DNA of 64,000 nt from Arion vulgaris (GCA_020796225.1 CM036755.1:18544317-18608316); one strand, 5' to 3'. Shown: positions 1 to 10,815, numbered from the stretch's first letter. Made by a program: numbers and translations. Notes: generated by a model not told the origin, from the sequence alone.

Positions 1-190
1 CCAATGCTCAGTAATAGAAAGTTAAGATGGCTAGGGCATGTGAGAAGAATAGACAATTGCCACCTACCAAAACAATTTTTGTTCTGTGAACTTTTGAGGG
101 AAGAAGCACCAAGGAGGCAGACAAGGATGTCTGCAAGGCCTCAAAGACATTTTCTATTTGTCCCAACAAATTGTAAAAACTAACAGATGA
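1..190. other. Retrotransposon-tail-like fragment, no gene
   Basis: The + strand reads weakly like the C-terminal tail of a LINE ORF2 (a short RKLRWLGHVRRI-type stretch at positions 18-50) before it breaks up. Such tails recur throughout the window. No intact frame and no other signal is visible. Confidence 0.4.
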
Positions 191-432
191 TCGAGTTACG
201 AAGGAGAAAAGAATAGTAACACTCGACCTACAAGGGAAATTATAAAGGCGACTGAGGTAGGGGCCATGGGAAGCTAGCCTAGCAAATAAAAAGCGTCGTG
301 GAAATCAGATGTGCTAGCCTACTTGTAGGTACATAACTGGCACAACGTACAATCTCTCTTAGACTGAGATCACATACAAATCACACAGAGTGGTTAATAA
401 ATGGTCGATATGGAGTGTTTGAAGAAATACAA
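191..432 (+). repeat. SINE-like family A, copy 1
   Basis: Family A is the commonest interspersed repeat here (about 18 copies, ~250 bp). Its + orientation begins with a GCCCGTGTGTTGCCGGGCCC-like head, then GCAAAGAATAGTAACACTG, then GTAAGAGGCGACTGAGGTAG, then AGTAAATAAAAAGCGTCGCA, then GAAATCGGATGTGCTGGCC, then CATAACTGGCACAACGTACA. It ends with GTGGTCGATATGGAGCGTTC followed by (GAA)n. This copy lacks the head. No A/B box pair is obvious, so tRNA ancestry is not shown. Confidence 0.85.
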
Positions 433-1129
433 ATAAACACTAACTATAATACTTTGTCCTAATTATTTAGAGATTTACTATAGTTAACATTCAACTTTGC
501 ACTTAGTTACAGTACTGTAAACTTCTTTAAAATTAACGACTATCAGTTGGGAGAACTTGGCCCTTATAGCCAGCGTATGCTAAACTAACGTGGCAGAAAT
601 TACTTTCCAAATGAGTCTTTAATCTGGTCACATTTTCCGTATTTACAAATGAATAATAGTGCATACGCTCGTCTGGACAAAATTTCAGAATGGTTTGATT
701 ATATTTGAGAGCGGCGGCCATAACGTAATGTTTAGTGAACTTGTTTCGTAGGAGAGTGGTCTATCTCTTCAAATGAAGCATTTTGGGAGATCTAGCCGGT
801 TGTTAAAAACGCTTGTCTGTATAGTTAGGTAATTGGTACCGTAAGAAGTAAAGGTTTGTGGTTCGAGCCCTGTGTTTGGTAATTTGTTTTTTTTCCCCCT
901 TCATTAGCAAATGAAAAGCTTTTAAAATGAACAAACTTTGCATCATTGGAGACAACAACTCGATGGAAGAGGCAGACCATTGTCATTTACTGATGTCATT
1001 CTAGTGTATAGACAAGGGAAAGATAGTAATGAGATACAGGGGGAATTTGACTGCATCACAGACTGGTGTGATGTCTCTGGTGTACTAATTAACCCTACAA
1101 AAGCAGCAGTAACATAGTTCTCCCTTATT
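433..1129. other. AT-rich stretch without a gene
   Basis: No coding frame is supported. Around 808-885 there is a tRNA-like head: an A-box-like TAGTTAGGTAATTGG and a B-box-like GGTTCGAGCCC about 40 nt later. No paired acceptor stem is visible, so it is best read as a fragment of a tRNA-derived SINE. Confidence 0.4.
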
Positions 1130-1420
1130 GTTCATTTGAGGATCATCTACATCGGACATGTCCATAATTGCTCCGATCTCCTCCCAAGCATGTATCTCAG
1201 TGTGCTTAGACTAACAACTTCCGCTCTGTGTTGATTGATGTATCTACTGGAGTTTCTCTCGTGGTTTTCCCGTCTTGCCACATCTATCGGTATGCACAAC
1301 CGAGATAGAGAATGCCCTTTATCTTCTTCGTTGAAATCTTCAGAGCATATGTTTTCTCTTAGAGCGTTGATGATGTCGCTTTTGTCCATAGATAATCACA
1401 CTGTTAATGCATATTGTGAG
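1130..1420 (-). mobile_element. LINE relic R1, C-terminal fragment
   Basis: The minus strand encodes MDKSDIINALRENI and, later, LSTLRYMLGRRSEQLWTCPM. This is the region downstream of the RNase H domain in the same family as the better preserved copy at 58846-59345 (MDKGDILRSLRDSL ... LRYLLGR). Fragment only, with no catalytic part. Confidence 0.6.
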
Positions 1421-1609
1421 ACTGCGGTATTGATATATTTGGAGATAAAGCGATGCAATTTTTGACTGCTGCCTGCGTTTCATGGAGCATTTTAAACATA
1501 CCATTTTCAAGACACGTAAGGTCTGGGGTAATGAAGTCATGGCGGCTGCTAGTATCGAGCAACGGCTGCTTGTATCAGGCGTTGGCTCTTTCAACCATTG
1601 AATATGCAA

Positions 1610-2800
1610 TGTAAGTAAGACGTAAATTGAACAATTGGAGAGAGTACAGAATGAAGCTATATGCCTACATATCATCCTGACTGGCACACGGGATACACCC
1701 TGCGTGGCGATGAGGTTTTTCCTGGATTTCCCGACCATGGAGTATGGATTCAAGATAGCTAGAGATCGTGCGTATCTCATAATAAATGCTAAAAAGGATC
1801 ACCCATTGCACTAGCTGCTCAGAACCAGTGGTGGCAATCGGTTAAAGCGGGGTAAGTCGTGGGTTAGCCGTGCCGCAGATACTGTTCAGCTGGTATGCAG
1901 GCTCACAACCATCGACCGTGGGGAAGAATGGACACCGATTCCTTTAATATACGGGAACACTTTTTCTAAACCATCACTTAAATTCGACAAAGGTTGCAGA
2001 GAGCATTAAATTCGACAAAGGTTGCAGAGAGCATTAAATTCGACAAAGGTTGCAGAGAGAAGAATCACATAGCGTTGAATGTAGATGTGTAGGCCATTAT
2101 TAATGGAAACTGTAATGAAGGTGCCGTTATGATTTACACGGATGGATCGGTAGTTCGCCACGAAAAGTCCGCATGGGCCGTCTCTTCAAGTTCATATGAC
2201 AGAAAGGTCAAGGAAGCCAGGGGTACATTTATTATGACAACAAATAGCATGACAATGGAAGTACTGGCGGTGACTAAGATACTACTTTCTCCGGAGCCAC
2301 AAACTACACTCAAGCATGCTTTTTGTGATTCTTTGAGTTTGATCCGAAATGTGGAGACTGGTTCGGTTCGGCAGGCAATGGGCTGAACCACTACAAGCGT
2401 AAACAATTCACAGAATTACATTAATCTTCGTTCGGGGCAGATGGCAGTCGATGGCAATGAGAGAGCAAACAGGCTGGCTGGCTCGGTCATCTTATTGGAA
2501 GATGTGTCAGCCAATGGACAGAGTTGACATTCTGAACGCCCTTATAAAGTGTGGTCACAAATAGTATTTTCATCTAAACCAATCCACGTCAACTGCTAGA
2601 TTGCAAGAGCTGGATTGAAGATTGGAGTGACCACAAAGAACAGCACAACAAGTATATGAGTAGGCTCATCAATCAACATTGAACTGGTATGGTTAGTTGC
2701 TGGATGCTGTTGGAGATATTGCGAAGGAGATCGGAACACTTACGGACATGTCCAACCACAACAATGAAGATATTCCAAATTGAAGCTACCACAAATACAA
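1610..2800 (+). mobile_element. LINE relic R1: RT end plus RNase H, degenerate
   Basis: A decayed non-LTR retrotransposon copy. The end of the reverse transcriptase reads QLERVQNEAI near 1630. An RNase H domain spans about 2125-2560: YTDGS (first catalytic Asp), then TMEVLAV (Glu), then FCDSLS (Asp), then GNERANRLAG. The last Asp of the usual GNERAD motif is Asn here. Stops and frameshifts interrupt it. The tail from about 2650 (ATGAGTAGGCTCATCAATCA) is shared with the tandem tails at 60500-60745. Confidence 0.75.
1978..2060 (+). repeat. 27-bp tandem repeat, 3 copies
   Basis: ATTAAATTCGACAAAGGTTG followed by CAGAGAGC is present three times head to tail inside the R1 relic, just upstream of its RNase H part. 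It looks like a local duplication. Confidence 0.9.
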
Positions 2801-2834
2801 TACAGTTTAGATTAACTAACCATCCGTTTGTTGC

Positions 2835-3092
2835 TGGAGCTCACAAGGGGAGCAAAGAATAGTAACACTGTGACCTACAAGGCATGTCGTAAGAGGCTGG
2901 TGAGCTGAGGTAGGTAGGGTCTGCGTGAACTACCCTCAGTAAATATAAAGCGTCTCAGAAATCGGATGGCTGGACCTACTTGTAGGCACATAACTGGCAC
3001 AACGCACAATCGCTCTTAGGCTCAGATCACATACAAATCACAAAGAGTGGTTTAACAAATGGTCGATATGGAGCGTTAGAAAAAGAATAAGA
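2835..3092 (+). repeat. SINE-like family A, copy 2
   Basis: Near full length. It starts in the degenerate head at GGAGCTCACAAGGGGAGC and ends GATATGGAGCGTTAGAAAAAG. It abuts the tail of the R1 relic. Confidence 0.88.
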
Positions 3093-3150
3093 TTAACTAA
3101 CTACACCCATAACCAGTAGTTACATTTTCTATCACAATTAATCTATATAT

Positions 3151-3435
3151 CTATATCCTCTTCGTGTCTCGATTGACACATAAGACTTTTCTTCCTGCCT
3201 TTCTACCAACCGTCTCCCACGTCAAGCCACACTCCTTCAACTCTCTCTCCATCATTCTTCTCCATGTTTCCTTTGGACGTCCAGGCCTTCTCTTCCCATC
3301 CGCTGTCCATCTGAGAGCTGTCCTAGCCAATGCCCCTACTGGCATATGACATACACGTCCAATCTACCTCCATCTTCGTCACTTAATAGTAATCTCCAAA
3401 GATGCACAGTCCATTCGTTTCAATAGCTCCTCATT
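3151..3435 (-). mobile_element. LINE tail R8
   Basis: The minus strand encodes LARTALRWTADGKRRPGRPK followed by ETWRR, the basic C-terminal tail typical of LINE ORF2 proteins. The same tail occurs on the + strand at 25690-25920 and 40480-40745. Strongly 5'-truncated. Confidence 0.75.
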
Positions 3436-3575
3436 TAACAGTTAATAATAACAATTAATACCACAAGGGAATCCGTACAACGTATGTTCAATTTTTACAT
3501 CCACCACGTGTGTCAACATTGTTGTTTAAAAACAATTTATAAAGGATTTCAGGTTAACTCGTTTTGAAAATGTTG

Positions 3576-3700
3576 CCACTTGTGGTGCAATCATCGACTT
3601 GTGGGTATTCACCCCCTCCCCTTCCGATTCAATGAACTGTCCACTTGTGGTGCAATCATCGACGACTTGTCGGTATTCCCCCCTTGAATCAATGAACTGT
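3576..3700. repeat. Two-copy direct repeat of ~62 bp
   Basis: CCACTTGTGGTGCAATCATC starts at 3576 and again at 3641, and both units end AATGAACTGT. No coding content. Confidence 0.85.
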
Positions 3701-3784
3701 TATGCGTAACTTCTCTGACAATCTTTTAACTACTTTTTGCATTTGTTCTACCCCCACCCCCACCTTCATTATTGGAACGGGGAC

Positions 3785-4118
3785 TGCCTAGAAGTAGTTG
3801 ATAGTAGCTCTGCCTGCTAGCTGTGAGACGCCTCATAGCTCGGTTCGAACCTACTGTCCGGCATTTGTTCGAGTCCCTGGTCTTACTCAGGACGATAACT
3901 TGAGTACCTCTGAAGTCGGAGAAAATCTGCCTGTATGGCGAGGGAATACTAATTACGAGTATATTGAGCACACGGCTGCCAGTGTAAAGTAATTTACAAT
4001 GTGCACGCTGCTGCCATTGTAAGAAATTGGAAAACGGATTTTCACGCAAAAATCAGTTTCAGAGATGAAACTTCGTTTGAGTTAAAAGCGGACGAAAGAC
4101 AAAAAAAAAAAAAAAAAA
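3785..4118 (+). repeat. SINE family H with poly(A)
   Basis: A tRNA-like head with a B-box-like GGTTCGAACCTAC near 3841 is followed by a body (CTCTGAAGTCGGAGAAAATC ... GAGATGAAACTTCGTTTGAG) and an A18 tail at 4101-4118. The same body lies inverted at 20793-21005, also with a homopolymer tail, which supports a mobile unit. Confidence 0.7.
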
Positions 4119-4195
4119 TTATTGGAACGTCTGTTCGAATAGATTAGATCGCGGGTTCCTATACGGGTTCAATTCCCGATAAGGCCAATGAGCTT
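4119..4195 (+). other. tRNA-like sequence, probably SINE-derived
   Basis: ACGGGTTCAATTCCCGAT resembles a T arm, and AGATTAGATCGCGGGTTCC lies upstream. A consistent acceptor stem and anticodon loop could not be drawn by eye, so this is not called as a functional tRNA. Confidence 0.3.
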
Positions 4196-4584
4196 TTTTT
4201 CTATCGGGGCATAATGCAAAATCATAACCTGAACAGTTTCGCGGCGATTTCACTAACCATGCGGCAATTAAATTCCACAAGCACATTTCTTTCCCCCGGT
4301 CCTACACCAGCCCTAAAAAACGGTATTACAGACAGTAACGATGGTTCCCCACCCCCACCCTTCCTTTAATCGTCATCACACATATTGTCATCATGCTGGA
4401 CAATGCATTTTTGGGGAGGGGAAGAAAGGATGTTGTGTTTTGTGTGAATATCTAAAATCTAACTCCATGTTTGAATGTTGCATAACCATACATAAGTGTT
4501 GCTATGTTTATTCTTGTCTAAACATTGACCTATTCTGACCTCAGTTTTACTCTTATCAATGGCAGAACTAACGGTATTCTTTGG

Positions 4585-4680
4585 TGACGTAAACGTCATG
4601 TTCTATAAATAGTCACTGTAGACATTCGATTTTTCTACAGCTCTGTTTATTTTTAATCTGCGGGCAATATAAGGTGAGTT
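4585..4680 (+). promoter_or_regulatory. Promoter-like block: paired TGACGT sites, TATA box, first-exon donor
   Basis: TGACGTAAACGTCA at 4585-4598 is an inverted pair of CRE/ATF-type half sites. CTATAAATAG at 4603-4612 is a good TATA box 5 nt further on. An AAG|GTGAGT donor follows at 4673/4674, so a start near 4635 would give a ~40-nt noncoding first exon. No ATG-initiated frame lies between. It is on the same strand as the ABCC gene and could be its 5' end, 16.6 kb before the first certain exon. That link is inference. Confidence 0.45.
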
Positions 4681-4764
4681 TGTCAATGAAATTCTCATTT
4701 ACAGCTATTTCGGAAAGGAAAGGTATGACTCGAAGTGAATGATTTAAAAAACTTATATTAGTAA

Positions 4765-4878
4765 TAACAGTTTATTAGTAGTAATTTGGTAGTAGTAATG
4801 GTAGTAGTAATAGTAGTAGTAGTAGTAGTAGTAACTGTAGTAGTAGTATTGGTAGTGTTTGTAGTAGTAGTTATTATA
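4765..4878. repeat. (GTA)n trinucleotide repeat
   Basis: Imperfect AGTAGTAGTAAT-type repeat. A similar longer tract lies at 5434-5665, so the R3 LINE tail sits between two GTA tracts. Confidence 0.9.
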
Positions 4879-5420
4879 ATAGCCGTCCATCGCAAGCGAT
4901 GATGACAACAATCTCAGACGTGTACTGTTGCACCTCTCTGGTGTGTGCGGAGGTGACTGTAGAGTCCAATCCTAGAACAGAATCCCGACCACAGGTGGGG
5001 CATACATGATCAAGGTTAGACATGTGCGTGTTGTGTGCTCTGTCTTTTCGCGCTGCTCGTTTTCTCTGTGACTCAACAATACGATGATTCTCAGCTATTC
5101 GGGTTCCTCTTTTGTTGTTACAGCGCCACATTTGGCGATCTTGCGCAAGGGATTCCCAACACGTATTGTCTATATCGAAGCATTTCAGAGACACTTTAAG
5201 AGTGTCTTTAAAGCGTTTTTCTGTCCACCAGCTAAACGTCTGCCCCTTCAAGCTCGCCATACATCAACTGTTTTGGGATGCGTTTATCAGGCATTCGAGC
5301 AACGTGACCGACCCATCTCAGTTGGGCCTTCTGCAACAGGGTGTTGACGCTTGGGATCTTTGCTCTTGTGAGGACTTCGCTGTCTGGAATTTTGTCCTGC
5401 CAGTTTATTTTTAGTATTCT
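4870..5420 (-). mobile_element. LINE tail R3 with CxxC motif
   Basis: The minus strand encodes the last part of a LINE ORF2: KDTLKVSLKCFDID, CWESLAQDRQMWR, then HVCPTCGRDSVLGL with a CxxC pair. The family is confirmed by + strand copies at 52075-52460 (same KVSLKCFDID and WESLAQDRQM) and 60125-60450 (ERIPKQLMYDKFEGG). This is the best preserved of the three. Confidence 0.8.
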
Positions 5421-5433
5421 GCGTAGACAGCTT

Positions 5434-5665
5434 GTGTTGTAGTAGTTATAGTATAGTAGTAGTAGTAATATAGCAGTTGTACTAATAGTATTTGTAGTAG
5501 TAGTAGTAGTAGTAATTGTAGTAGTAATTGTAGAGTAGTAAGAGTAGTAGTAATTGTTGTAGTAGTAATAGTATTCGTAGTGTTTGTAGTAATAGTATTA
5601 GTAGTAATTGTAGTAGTAATAGTATTAGTAGTATAGTAGTAATCATAGTAGCAGTTACAGTTAAA
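5434..5665. repeat. (GTA)n trinucleotide repeat
   Basis: About 230 bp of imperfect GTA/GTAATA repeat. The open frame rich in Thr and Ile on the minus strand is a by-product. Confidence 0.92.
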
Positions 5666-5810
5666 GTAGTAGTGTTTGTTCGGACATATAAAGAGGTCTG
5701 CCAATAACACTCTGATTAACCCATACCTGATCGCTTGTCAAGTTGTTGGCACGGGGGGATGGGGAAGGGGGCGGGTTGGGGGGCGAAGACAACCGTTTCA
5801 CTGAGAAGGA

Positions 5811-6072
5811 CCGCCTGTGTGGTGCCGGGGCCCCCAAGGCAAGCAAAGAAAAGTACCAATGCAACATACAATGCATGTTGTAAGAGGCGACTGATGTAGG
5901 CCCTAGGAATGCTATCCTAGTAAATAAAAAGCAGCGCAGAAATCAGATGTGCTGGCCGACTTGTAGGCGCATAACTGGCACAACGTACAGTCGCTCTTAG
6001 GCTGAGATCACATACAAAACACAGAGTGGTTGATAAGTGGCCGATATGGAGCGTAAGAATAAGAAGAAGACA
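5811..6072 (+). repeat. SINE-like family A, copy 3
   Basis: Full-length copy with a clear head (CTGTGTGGTGCCGGGGCCCC) and an AAGAATAAGAAGAAG end. Confidence 0.9.
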
Positions 6073-6189
6073 GAGGATGCATTAATAGACGAACAAGAAG
6101 CAGCTTGACATATTGCACCACCATGACGAGAGATAAAGTGTTGGAGATCTATTGCTGTCTATCTTCGAGGTGGTGATGGTATTATATCT

Positions 6190-7005
6190 GCTAATTAGCA
6201 GTAGTAGTTGTTGTAATAATAATAATAATATAATAATTCCTTTCGTACCGTTATACGTTGCATAGGGCCTGCAAGTAATTTCCCCAATACCGCTCTATCC
6301 TGGGCAACTCTCTCAATCTTCTCCATTGAACTGAGACCGATATTTCCTGCCTCTCTCAGCAAAGTTCGTTTCAGGGTCTCCTTAGGTTGTTCTCTCTTTC
6401 TTGAACCCTTTGCATCACACTTCAATGCCTGCTTTGATATTCGTTGATCATTTCTCCTCAAGGTGTGTCCAACATATCTCCATCTTCTCTTTCTTATAAC
6501 AGTTGTCACTAGTGGTTAACCAGACATGTCTCTGATTTCATCACTTCTCCTGAATTCGTTCCATTTTATATTCATTATTTTTCGCAGACATCTATTTTCA
6601 AATTCATTCAACTTGCTTTCTATATCTTTAGTCATTTTCCAACTCTCGCTGCATATGTTAGGATTGATACAACATTTGAATTGAAAATTCGTAATTTAGT
6701 TTTAATACTATATAACTTGCAGTTGCATATTTTATTTAGACTTTTAAAAGCTGATGTTGCTTTGCCAATTCGTATCATAATTTCTTTTTAACATTTCCTG
6801 TGCAATCAAAATTGCTACCTAAATAGGTGAACTGCTCTGTTATTTTTATCATTTTAGATTCCACTGTGATATCTGCATTACTTGCCATAAGTGTCTTCAT
6901 TATATTTGTTTTTCATAGCTTATCTGCAGTCCAACTTTTGATGCTATAGATGACAAGTCTGTTTTTCTTTGCATATCTTGGTTGTTTCTACTTAACAAGG
7001 CAATA
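6190..7005 (-). mobile_element. LINE relic R10, RT C-terminus
   Basis: The minus strand encodes RKRRWRYVGHTLRRNDQRIS and MEKIERVAQDR, preceded further 5' on that strand by SESWKMTKDIESKLNEFENR. This is the usual thumb and C-terminal order of a LINE reverse transcriptase. Frame breaks are present. A related tail is on the + strand at 36241-36500. Confidence 0.7.
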
Positions 7006-7139
7006 TCATGCAATAGTTGTTGTAATAGTAGCAGTTTTAGTAGCGGTAGTACAAGTAGTAATAGCAGTTTACATATTAAAAATAGTGGTGCCGAAGTAAT
7101 ATTAATTGTAGTTGTAGTAGTGGCTTTGGGTGATAGTTA

Positions 7140-7306
7140 TTTTTTGTTTGACAGGATTCTGCTATGCATTCTGTCCATCTTTTTTTCGTCGTCCTCTCGC
7201 CTTCTTTCTTGATGTTCTGTCGTAGAAGACTCTGTATACAGTGGAGTTTGGTTGCATTCTTATCAAGGGACTGAACCACATCATTCTTTATTTCTCTATG
7301 TAATTG
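7140..7306 (-). mobile_element. LINE tail R6, distal half
   Basis: The minus strand reads QSLLRQNIKKEGERTTKKRW then ECIAESCQ, matching the + strand copies at 22640-22935 and 50270-50690. The element continues at 7553-7850 and is split by a family A SINE. Confidence 0.7.
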
Positions 7307-7545
7307 TTCTTCTTCGAACGTTCCATATCGACCACTTGTTAAAACCACTCTTTGTGATCCGCGATTGTACGTTGTGCCAGTTATGCGCGTACAAGTAGAC
7401 CAGCACATCCGATTTCTGCAACGCTTTTTATTTACTGGGTAGCTTCCTAGGCCCTACCTCAGTCGCCTCTTACGACATGCCTTGTAGGTCGCAGGTTTAC
7501 TATTCGTTGCTTCCTTGAGGGGCCCGGCAACACACGAGTGGATGT
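7307..7545 (-). repeat. SINE-like family A, copy 4, inserted in LINE R6
   Basis: Full length, ending in the head GGGGCCCGGCAACACACGAG. It splits an R6 LINE tail. TGTAATT (7299-7305) and TGTATTT (7546-7552) are candidate target duplications. Confidence 0.85.
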
Positions 7546-7655
7546 ATTTCAAGCCCAAGGTTCTGTCCCAACTTTCTATTTATGAGGGGCCCCGGCAACA
7601 CACGAGTGGATGTATTTCAAGCAAGGTTCTGTCCCAACTTTCTATTTTATGATGA
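7521..7655 (-). repeat. ~63-bp duplication across the SINE/LINE junction
   Basis: GGGGCCCGGCAACACACGAG plus the following LINE segment, ending CCCAACTTTCTATTT, occurs twice in tandem. The unit contains both SINE head and LINE sequence, so the duplication came after the SINE insertion. Confidence 0.85.
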
Positions 7656-7850
7656 TGTTGGTGACTGTCTTTTCTGGTGTTGGTAACTTTTCGTACGCAT
7701 CGCATTTTCCATGTAGTTATTTTTTGCGACTGTGTCCTTTGCTCATTGTCAATGTTTGGCTCTGGTAACACAGAGAGGCATGATAATGCTGTTGATCATC
7801 TGTTGTTTAGCTGTCAGTGAGATGTTTGGATCACTTAACAATGGAAAGCT
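7553..7850 (-). mobile_element. LINE tail R6, proximal half
   Basis: On the minus strand, the segment before VGTEPCLKY aligns with 50225-50440 of the + strand copy (shared CAACATCAG and the GTCACCAACATCA region). The 3' half lies beyond the inserted SINE. Confidence 0.6.
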
Positions 7851-7871
7851 AAAGTATAAAAGAGAATTACG

Positions 7872-7878
7872 ACACACA

Positions 7879-7915
<37 letters not shown>
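7872..7915. repeat. (CA)n(GA)n microsatellite
   Basis: About 24 nt of CA followed by about 20 nt of GA. Confidence 0.97.
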
Positions 7916-8015
7916 CCGTAATCAACCAGTCTGTTGAGCTTTTACCATAAGCTTGATATGAAAGCGTTACAAATTGTGTACATGTAGCCAAACTAGAGGG
8001 AGAAGTTGAGGGCAA

Positions 8016-8960
8016 TCTGGCACAATGAAGACAATAATATTAAACATCGCAAGACAAGTAACATCAAAAGTTGGAGAATGTTTAAAGTAAATCTTCGATG
8101 ACGAGTTGGACAACCAATTCTAAGTTGGGCCAGATAACTGATTTGGGAAACCCTGAACTAGTTTTGAGTTGGGGGCTGGATTTTGTATATGTTTGATAGA
8201 ACACTGCAAGCTTTTTGTAATTTTACTCAATTCTATGAGTCTATGGTTATTTATTTATGGAAAATATTAATAATACTGATATTCCTTATTGTTAAACTTA
8301 ACTTGTTACATAATATAACCTTGATTTAGCATGTTGTGTTGATTTTAAAATGAATTCGTCTATATACACAACAATACTGGAATGTGAGGTCACGCGATGG
8401 TTGTGGTCTTATTTCCTATAATTTTTACCTGAGTCCACTGGCTCCGCTCACAGGGAACTACTACTGTCTTGTAGTTAGATTGGGGACAATCAAAAGCTAG
8501 CGGAGCAAACCGTACACAAAACTGGATGGTAGGCAAACCAAGTAGTCCAAAAAAGACAGATAACCTGGGCAGATGACGCTCAATAGCCAGGGGGGAAAGG
8601 TTGTCTAGGTAGCTACCTAAAAAAATAGCAACCTGTTGCCTTGTAGGTCGGCTGGGACAGCCAAAGGCTGACGGAGAGAGAACTCAGTAAACGCTGGCTG
8701 AAACCGGACACGTCGCCGAAGGATACACACCAGTGCTCCAAATGGCGCTGAATGATGTGACGTAAAAACGTTCTTGATGTTAGGCTGTTTATATATCACA
8801 ATAAGAATGATCAAAATGACCAAAAGAACAATTGCGGAGAGAAGAGAGAGAGAGAGAGAAGGATAGAGTCCGCTGGCAGTATTTAGAGTTGGCTGGGACG
8901 AAATGATACCTGATATTTACACTGTGCAGTAGTTCTTTTTTCAGTCGACATAATCCTATA
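8016..8960. other. AT-rich stretch without a gene
   Basis: No supported coding frame. 8420-8730 may hold a very decayed LINE tail on the + strand (KRQITWADDAQ). A short (GA)n lies at 8843-8864. Confidence 0.5.
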
Positions 8961-9009
8961 TGGGCTCTGAAGCGTGGACAAAATGTAGGTATTTGTTTAA
9001 CACACGGTG

Positions 9010-9560
9010 TCTAGTATTCATCATCATCAGGTGCCGTACCACATCGAAGGTTGGCTGCAATGAATCTCCAGCATCATCTGTCTTTCGCCTTGGCGTTGCA
9101 CATTTCTTAAAGTTTCCCTCCACTTATCTCTCGCCTTCCTCTTGCTCTTCCCCCTCAACTTTCCCTCTAATAAATGTTTTATCATGGTGTCATGTATTTT
9201 TATGTGCCCAAAATACTTTACTTTTCTGAATTTTATTTCTCTTAATAATTGTTTCTTATACCTAGTTTCCTAAATCTTTTTTATTTCTGTTTTTTGTCCA
9301 TGAAACTCTGTCTATTCTTCTATATATCCATCTCAAATGACATCAATTCTGTCTTCTAACTGCTTGTTCATTGTCCATGTTTCCAGCCAACACTAATATA
9401 TGATATATATAGCATTTGATCATTCTCATTTTTAGCCTGTTTGTAATTTGTTTGGATGTCAGTAACTTTCTCCTACTATTGAAATTATCCTTGGCCATTC
9501 CTATTCTAGTATTACAATCTTCGTAATAATTTTCAACCATCACGTTTATCCTAGCATATA
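9010..9560 (-). mobile_element. LINE relic R7, RT C-terminus and tail
   Basis: The minus strand encodes NRLKMRMIKCYIYHILV (RT thumb region) and, further on, a SKRKARDKWRE-like basic tail ending near the GATGATGATG 3' end. The sister copy at 41150-41650 is on the + strand with the same order. Frame is broken. Confidence 0.7.
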
Positions 9561-9714
9561 AGAGGTCAGATCTACTACTTCATCTCAAGCTGAACTTACT
9601 GAGTATGAACAGTTTCTTACCCAACTACATATCTTCTCCTCTAGGTACGTAACAATACTAATTGAATAATTAAGATAAAACGCGACAATTTAAGCCCTCA
9701 CCTTCGTCTTTGTC

Positions 9715-10045
9715 CCAGGTCATTCTAGGATGATGGGCATTGAGAAAGCAGATGCACTGGTGAACAATGCTGAGATCAAGAATGGGTATTCTATGAACAA
9801 AGCGACATCGTCAATGCTCTAAGAAAGCACTACACTCTGAAGATTTGAACAGAAGAAGATGAGAGTATTCTCTTTCTCAGTTGCGCAAGTTATGCATTAC
9901 CGAATAGAGTACGGCAAGACAGGAAAAGCACTAGTGAGAACCCAGTAGATACATCAACACGAATGGGGTTGTTAGTCTAAACACACTAAATTACATGATA
10001 AGGGAGTTGGAGCAATTATGGACATGTCCGATGAAGATGAGCCTC
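9715..10045 (+). mobile_element. LINE relic R1, RNase H end
   Basis: The + strand reads PGHSRMMGIEKADALVNNAE. This corresponds to the PGHAG...NERAD motif of RNase H in family R1, with Lys in place of Arg and the Asp kept. The LEQLWTCPM end follows near 10005. Several stops. Confidence 0.65.
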
Positions 10046-10207
10046 AAATGTATATTCTCTCATTAATAGTTTTTCTTTTCATTTTTGTACATGAATTAAA
10101 ATCAATATATCTATTTATCAACAAGCAACCAATCAACGTGAACCAAGTAACATACTATCCAATCAAAATCATGACTATAATTAACTTAGTTCATTTAACC
10201 AATTAGT

Positions 10208-10450
10208 GAATGAGCTCCTCCTCCTTCTTTGCGTTCGTTCTTTACGACCAATTTTAATCACTCTTTGTGATATTTGATCTTTGCCAAGAACCTGTATCGT
10301 TGCACTTGGTTTGGTAGGCCCTAAGCATAGAGTTCTACGCTTTAGGACACATGCATCGATTTCAGCCAAACCTCCTTAGTCGCCTCTTACGACATGCATG
10401 GCAGGTAACAGTGGTTCTATTCTTTACCCCAAATTTGGGCCTGGTAAAAT
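10208..10450 (-). repeat. SINE-like family B, copy 1
   Basis: Family B in + orientation has the head CCCGAGTGGTTACCGGGCCC, then GTGTAAAGAATAGAACCACT, then CATGTCGTAAGAGGCGACTA, then AGTGATTAAAATTGGTCGTA and (GAA)n. It shares its scaffold with family A (AAAGAATAG, GTAAGAGGCGACT, CACAAAGAGTG, GGTCG) but differs between those blocks. Near full length here. Confidence 0.85.
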
Positions 10451-10673
10451 AGCAACCAATTAACTAATCATTGAGTGAAGCATAATAAATCATTTTCTAA
10501 ATCTCCACATTAATCTATAAGTACAATTTGAAATAATCATCCCACTTCTTTACTAACCATCGTTGAGTTGTACTGTAAACTTATCCCCCAAATCTTCTTC
10601 TTTTCAGAATAGCTACTTCTTCAGAGTCACAACAATAACATATCCGACTTGAAGATGGCAGCCATCAAGTTAG

Positions 10674-10815
10674 TATATTGGAATCCCTCCATACAGCAGC
10701 ACTCGCTAGAGGCTCGAAGTACGAAATGTGGGTTGCTGTTGCTCTCGTCTCCTTCTATCTCACAATTGGCAGCAAGAAATTCTCTCAATTTGGATCAGAC
10801 TGTATTGCCAGAAAG
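10674..10815 (+). CDS. Candidate upstream coding exon (uncertain)
   Basis: An open frame runs to a GAAAG|GTTTGT donor at 10815/10816 in phase 0, which fits the phase-0 start of the first certain ABCC exon at 21286. It encodes a short hydrophobic stretch (WVAVALVSFYLTIG) and then a basic loop, roughly where TM1 and the first loop of TMD0 would sit. I see no convincing residue match to the ABCC1 N-terminus and no acceptor with the right phase. A second frame starts at ATG 10655 (MAAIKLVYWN) but ends in the wrong phase. It may belong to another gene or to none. Confidence 0.28.

Noticed and set aside
808..885. tRNA gene
   Set aside because: A- and B-box-like strings exist, but no acceptor stem pairs; more likely a SINE head.
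4119..4195. tRNA gene
   Set aside because: Only a T-arm-like hairpin is convincing. It lies directly after a SINE poly(A).
10018..10206. Open frame MDMSDEDEPQ...
   Set aside because: It starts inside the R1 LINE tail and runs into AT-rich DNA. No domain or splice support.
10655..10815. First ABCC exon starting at ATG 10655
   Set aside because: That frame ends in phase 2, which does not fit the phase-0 start at 21286, and it has no family similarity.
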